NCBI RefSeq assembly: GCF_003610775.1
Contig: NZ_RAQO01000002.1
Span: forward strand, 62,001 to 126,000
DNA: 64,000 nucleotides
Direction of reading: 5' to 3'
Source of the DNA: Alginatibacterium sediminis
Lineage (GTDB): Bacteria; Pseudomonadota; Gammaproteobacteria; Enterobacterales; Celerinatantimonadaceae
Shown here: piece after piece, positions 59,800 through 64,000 of the stretch
How positions within the stretch are numbered: position 1 is the first letter of the stretch
Layout of the letters: the number at the start of each line of letters is the position of its first letter
Notes under the pieces: model-generated
Databases searched by the model: none
Seen by the model: the letters and a program-made list of their open reading frames with translations, nothing else
Told to the model about the DNA's origin: nothing
Translations under genes and position numbers: made by a program

Positions 59800-62700
59800 A
59801 GTTTAGGTGCTCCACTTTTAAGCTTTCGACAGAGGGATTTGGCTTAGATTGGTGACGATGTACCAGTACATACATTGCTGGCATGATCACTAGCGACAGT
59901 AATGTCGCGGCAAACAAGCCTCCAATGATTGTTGCGGCCATTTGGTCGAACAATAAATCACTAAGCAAAGGAATCATGCCTAAAGCGGTTGTCAGCGCTC
60001 CCATTGAAATTGCCAAAGTACGATTTTGAGTCGCAGATTTAACGGCGCTTTTTAGGTTCGCTCCCTGATTTCGCTCTAATTCGATCTGGTCCATCAATAC
60101 GATTCCGTTCTTAATGATCATTCCTGTCAGCGTTATCACCCCAACCAAAGCCATAAAGCCGAAAGGTATGCCACTTAAAAACAACATCCAAGCGATACCA
60201 ATAAAAGCTAAAGGTAAACTAAGAAAAATAATCGTTGGCTGCTTAAAGCTGTTAAACATACCGACCAGAATTATAAGCATTGCCAGCATCGCCTTGGGCA
60301 GTTGAGCCAGAGTGTCACTGATAGCGCGGTGCTCATCATAATACTCGCCACCCCATTCGAAGCTGTAGCCATATGGTAATTCTATCGCTTCGATTTCAAG
60401 CATGAGTTGCTTGCGAACCTCACTTGGAGTCTTACCCCAAACATCTGCTTGGGCAGTGATGGTTCGAACTCGATCACGGCGCCAAATTACACTTTCTTCG
60501 GCTTTGAACTCGAAATCATCAACAACTTGAGCCAGCGGAACACTATGCATTCCAGATATTGAGCGCACAGGAAGTGAGTCAAGATTATCCAAACTAGTGT
60601 TCGTACTGCGCAAAATTACCGGTATTTGACGATTATCCTTAGCAAAGACCGCAACCGGCACGCCTTCTGTCGCTCGTTTCAAGGCCAATGCTACGTCAGC
60701 ACGATTAATCCCGGCTTTGCGAGCCGCATCTTGATTTAGTAGGGGGACCAATACTTTACTTTGCTGACGCCAATCATCCCTCACTGCCAAGGTATTTGGG
60801 TTGGCTTCGAATATAGCTTTAGCTTGATCTGCGAGTTGATGTAAAACTTGGGGGTCAGGTCCACTAAATCTTGCTTCGATATTGTATTTGTCACTAGTAG
60901 CAAGTTTTAGTTTACGAAACCGAGGCTCCGCATAGGTGAAATTTTCTTCCAACCAAGGTACGCCGCGTTGAATCAAGGTATCGACATCCTCCGGCGCACG
61001 CACGTTAATCAGTATTTGCCCGTAACTGCTGTCATAGGGCTCAGGTTCAACGGTTACAGAAAATCGAGGCGCACTGGTGCCTACTGCTGTTAGTACATCA
61101 AGAACTTCATTTTGCTCCAATAACCAGCTCTCAACTTTTTTGAGATCGGTCGAGACTAAGTCAACACGACCGCCGTTTGGTAACCAATAATCTAGAAACA
61201 ACATTGGCCGATCAGATGCAGGGATAAAGTTTAACTTCATATGCGGGACGACAAGAGCGGTGATCAGCATTAAGGGGACAATAGAAAGCAAAACAACAAA
61301 GGGTCTATTCACCACAGTATCCAATACTTTGTTATAAATCCTAGCTGCTTGATTGCCAAATTTTGAAGATTTTTCTTCAGGACAGCGCTGAATAAAATGC
61401 GTACACAACAGCGGCGTTACTGTCATTGCTATAAACCATGACAATAGTAAAGACGCACCAACCAGTATCGGTACCGATATGGCGAATTCACCCGCATCAG
61501 TTGTGGAAAACAACACCGGCATCGTGCCCATAATGGCAATGACAGTAGCCCCAAACAAAGGCCAAGCCATTTCAGCGACGGATTCAATAGCCGCTTGCTT
61601 AGGTGCCACTCGTAATTTTAGTTTACTAATATACAAGTCAACAATCACAATCGCATTATCAACTAGCATTCCTAGAGCTAAGATAAAGGTTCCAACTGAA
61701 ACCCGATGCAAGTCAAGGCCCGCCAACAACATAAAGCACAAGGTCATCAAGATGGTTAGTAGTAAACTAAATCCTACAATCCCTGCACTTTTGGGTCCCA
61801 TGAATATCCATAAAACCGCTACTACAATTAAAATTGATTCAGCTAGATTCACCATGAAGTTTTTAAGTGACTTGTTAACTTCATCTGGTTGAAAAGCAAT
61901 AGTGCCTATTTCTACGCCTAAAGGTAATTCGTTCTGATACTGGGTAATTAACTGCTTTATTTCCTCACCTAAACTTACAACGTTCACCCCATTTTGCGGG
62001 CTGACAGCTAGAACGACTGCGGGCTGTCCATTATATCGATTCTCAACCAACATTGGATCTTGGTAATCAAAGTAGACATCCGCAATATCTCCGAGCCTCA
62101 CAATCCCACTATTTAGTTCACCAATACCGCTGTATAAACTTAGGTTCTTAATATCATCAAGAGTGTGAAAACCACTGCTTTGATCCACTCTGATACGTTC
62201 AAATTGGGTTTCGAATTGGCCTGCATCAAAGGTCATATTGTGGCTAGCAAGTTGATTTAAGACTTGAATACCGGACAACTGATACTGCGCTAAGCGCTCA
62301 TCAGCAATATCGATATTAACCACTTGTTGAGCAACGCCGTGTAGCTCAATTTTTTTGATTCCGGTTACAGACTTAATCCGTCTTTGTAGCTCTTGAGCAT
62401 AGTCATGCAGTGAACTGGCAGGAACGTCTTCTCCGTAAACAGCAAACACCATGCCGTAAACCTCAGAGAACTCGTCTTGCACGATACTAATTTGTGCACC
62501 CGCTGGTAGCTGAAGCTTGAGGTCATTGATTTTACGTCTTAGCAAATCCCACTGTTGTGGCAACTCACTCCCTGGTAATCCCTCTTGAAGATCAACAAAG
62601 ACCATCGACATTCCAGGACGTGAGATTGAACGAAGCCGGCGTAAACTGCCCATTTCTTGCAATTTAGTTTCAACGGTATCCGTCACTTGCCGTTCAACTT

Positions 62701-62872
62701 CAAGCGCGGACGCTCCGGGGTATAAGGTGACTACGGCTGCAGTTTTGACAGTAAACGAAGGATCTTCCAATTTACCTAATTGGAAGTACGAAATAACCCC
62801 TGATATCAGGCAGATAACAGTGAAGAAAATAACAAAGACTTTTTGACGTATCGCGAATTGTGCAAGGTTCAT
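59789..62872 (-). CDS. RND efflux permease (AcrB/HAE1-like)
   Basis: A 1027-residue inner-membrane pump with 12 predicted helices and two large periplasmic loops. It begins MNLAQFAIRQKVFVIFFTVI. TM4 has GMLVDNAIVIVD, where AcrB has two aspartates; here the second is Asn. The second half contains FKQPTIIFLSLPLAFIGIAW. The start at 62872 overlaps the adaptor stop as ATGA; 37 more open codons upstream belong to another gene. Proton-driven export of drugs or metabolites is inferred; the target is unknown. Confidence 0.93.
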   Translation of the reverse strand: MNLAQFAIRQKVFVIFFTVICLISGVISYFQLGKLEDPSFTVKTAAVVTLYPGASALEVERQVTDTVETKLQEMGSLRRLRSISRPGMSMVFVDLQEGLPGSELPQQWDLLRRKINDLKLQLPAGAQISIVQDEFSEVYGMVFAVYGEDVPASSLHDYAQELQRRIKSVTGIKKIELHGVAQQVVNIDIADERLAQYQLSGIQVLNQLASHNMTFDAGQFETQFERIRVDQSSGFHTLDDIKNLSLYSGIGELNSGIVRLGDIADVYFDYQDPMLVENRYNGQPAVVLAVSPQNGVNVVSLGEEIKQLITQYQNELPLGVEIGTIAFQPDEVNKSLKNFMVNLAESILIVVAVLWIFMGPKSAGIVGFSLLLTILMTLCFMLLAGLDLHRVSVGTFILALGMLVDNAIVIVDLYISKLKLRVAPKQAAIESVAEMAWPLFGATVIAIMGTMPVLFSTTDAGEFAISVPILVGASLLLSWFIAMTVTPLLCTHFIQRCPEEKSSKFGNQAARIYNKVLDTVVNRPFVVLLSIVPLMLITALVVPHMKLNFIPASDRPMLFLDYWLPNGGRVDLVSTDLKKVESWLLEQNEVLDVLTAVGTSAPRFSVTVEPEPYDSSYGQILINVRAPEDVDTLIQRGVPWLEENFTYAEPRFRKLKLATSDKYNIEARFSGPDPQVLHQLADQAKAIFEANPNTLAVRDDWRQQSKVLVPLLNQDAARKAGINRADVALALKRATEGVPVAVFAKDNRQIPVILRSTNTSLDNLDSLPVRSISGMHSVPLAQVVDDFEFKAEESVIWRRDRVRTITAQADVWGKTPSEVRKQLMLEIEAIELPYGYSFEWGGEYYDEHRAISDTLAQLPKAMLAMLIILVGMFNSFKQPTIIFLSLPLAFIGIAWMLFLSGIPFGFMALVGVITLTGMIIKNGIVLMDQIELERNQGANLKSAVKSATQNRTLAISMGALTTALGMIPLLSDLLFDQMAATIIGGLFAATLLSLVIMPAMYVLVHRHQSKPNPSVESLKVEHLNYDI

Positions 62873-63963
62873 TGAGCACCCCAAACGTATCGTTGTTGTT
62901 GTCCAATCGTTTGGCCCTCGACAACAAAGTCGACACCAACTGCAAGTAATCTGTCTCCTTGTTCTACATCGCCAGATACACATATCTTATGGCTGTCGAT
63001 TAGCGGCACTTCTACCATAACGCTGCGCACTTTATTGACATCAATTTTGTATACTTTGGCCTGATCACCATTCATGCTTACGGCACTGTGCGGCAGGCAA
63101 ACAAGTCCAGCCAAACTGGAGTTCTCAATCTCAACGGCAACTCGTGCCATTTTACCTGGCAATACTGACTCCGGCTGTTCTGGCAAACTAAAGCTAAGTT
63201 CATACGTTTGTTTAAGCAGATCAGGCGAGCTTGTCATTTCACTCACGTGCGCTGATTGCGACTGACTTTGCCCAAACCATGTTAGTTTTGCAGACTGTCC
63301 ATGTTCAAAGTGTTGACGGTGGGCCTCTGGAATTTGCGCTACAAACTCCAAGCTATCATTCGCCTGTAAAAACATCACCGGCACACCAGGTAAGGTTTGC
63401 TCAAAGCTTTCTGAATAAACGTCGGCAACGGTAGCATCAAAAGGTGCATACAATTTGGTATAAGCCAAGGCATCTAGGGTTTTTTGTAAATTCTGTTCGA
63501 TGACCTGCACACCCGCTGCACTTCGAGCAACAGCTGATTTTGCCCGGTCAAGATTGACCGCGGCTATCGCATTATTAGCATTGGCTTTTTGTAATCTTTT
63601 TTGTTCCACTTTGGCCAGTTGATGCGATGATTTGGCTTCGATTAGACGGGCTTCAATCTCATTAACTAGGACTTGGTAATCATGCGGGTCTAGCTCTGCC
63701 AGCAATTGCCCTTCGACAACCTCCTCGCCAGACTGAACATGAATGTCGGTAATAGTCCCTGGTACGCGAAAACTAAGACGTGTAACGTCAGTGGAACGAA
63801 ACTCTCCGCTATATTCATGGCGTTGGATAGAGCTATTTGAATCTATTTCTATAACACTAACGGGTCTTAGTGTTTTACTTTGGTTTAAATCTTGCTGCTC
63901 CATGCAGGCACTCAGATTGAGCGTACACATCCCTAGTGTAATGATTCGCAGAGCAGTGTTCAT
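62869..63963 (-). CDS. RND efflux periplasmic adaptor (membrane fusion) lipoprotein
   Basis: A 364-residue HlyD/AcrA-like adaptor with lipobox LSAC (Cys20), lipoyl half-domains (GTITDIHVQSGEEVVEGQLL and YTKLYAPFDATVADV), a coiled-coil hairpin (about 90-160) and beta-barrel region. First gene of the efflux operon, with GAGG 6 bases before ATG. A TACAAT near 63993-63998 could be its -10 box, but the -35 would lie beyond the edge. Confidence 0.92.
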   Translation of the reverse strand: MNTALRIITLGMCTLNLSACMEQQDLNQSKTLRPVSVIEIDSNSSIQRHEYSGEFRSTDVTRLSFRVPGTITDIHVQSGEEVVEGQLLAELDPHDYQVLVNEIEARLIEAKSSHQLAKVEQKRLQKANANNAIAAVNLDRAKSAVARSAAGVQVIEQNLQKTLDALAYTKLYAPFDATVADVYSESFEQTLPGVPVMFLQANDSLEFVAQIPEAHRQHFEHGQSAKLTWFGQSQSQSAHVSEMTSSPDLLKQTYELSFSLPEQPESVLPGKMARVAVEIENSSLAGLVCLPHSAVSMNGDQAKVYKIDVNKVRSVMVEVPLIDSHKICVSGDVEQGDRLLAVGVDFVVEGQTIGQQQRYVWGAQ

Positions 63964-64000
63964 ACGGCACCTCTTAGTTTAATAATCGAGGTATTGTACG

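Noticed and set aside
62873-62983. 37-codon extension of the RND permease
   Set aside because: It is the end of the adaptor gene in another frame; homologues start at MNLAQFAIRQ.

Overview
The window is chromosomal DNA of a marine-type gammaproteobacterium, most likely of the Alteromonadales/Vibrionales group. The evidence is a complete MSHA type IV pilus locus joined to mreBCD-maf-rng-yhdP, and an Escherichia coli-like block running murB-birA-tRNA(Thr-Tyr-Gly-Thr)-tufB-secE-nusG-rplKAJL-rpoBC. No rRNA, insertion sequence, prophage, integrase or CRISPR array was seen. Almost all genes lie on the minus strand; only an MFS transporter, leuA and a transglutaminase-like gene are on plus. Genus and species cannot be fixed from the sequence alone.

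Layout in plus coordinates (minus-strand transcription runs right to left). 1-8.6 kb: the 5' end of a nitrilase-family gene, then yhdP, rng, maf, mreD, mreC, mreB (cell shape and envelope). 8.7-29.9 kb: the MSHA pilus locus, read as csrD/mshH, mshI, mshI2, mshJ, K, L, M, N, E, G, F, B, three tandem mshA-type pilins, mshC, D, O, P, Q. 30.1-32.4 kb: ilvIH. 32.6-34.5 kb: a 53-residue orphan protein and a coupled glycosyltransferase/PAP2 phosphatase pair. 34.6-36.8 kb: divergent LysR regulator and MFS exporter. 36.9-39.4 kb: leuA overlapping a secreted transglutaminase-like gene. 39.4-41.1 kb: a PilZ protein and a PIN-PhoH protein. 41.2-55.2 kb: rpoC, rpoB, rplL, rplJ, rplA, rplK, nusG, secE, tuf and four tRNAs. 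55.3-58.2 kb: birA, murB, coaA. 58.3-64 kb: an RND efflux operon (outer-membrane factor, permease, adaptor).

Functional links: MshE carries the N-terminal cyclic-di-GMP-binding MshEN domain, csrD encodes a degenerate GGDEF-EAL protein at the head of the locus, and a stand-alone PilZ protein lies about 10 kb from csrD, so c-di-GMP sensing and surface attachment are closely associated here. The RNA polymerase/ribosomal block retains a strong consensus promoter and structured leader before rplJ, a terminator-like attenuator between rplL and rpoB, and strong terminators after rpoC and tuf.

No clearly new system was found. The best leads are the three tandem major-pilin paralogues, the very large composite MshQ protein next to the minor pilins, two strong inverted repeats in the secE-nusG leader, a terminator-like hairpin whose loop holds the rplK promoter -10 box, and the leuA/transglutaminase overlap.
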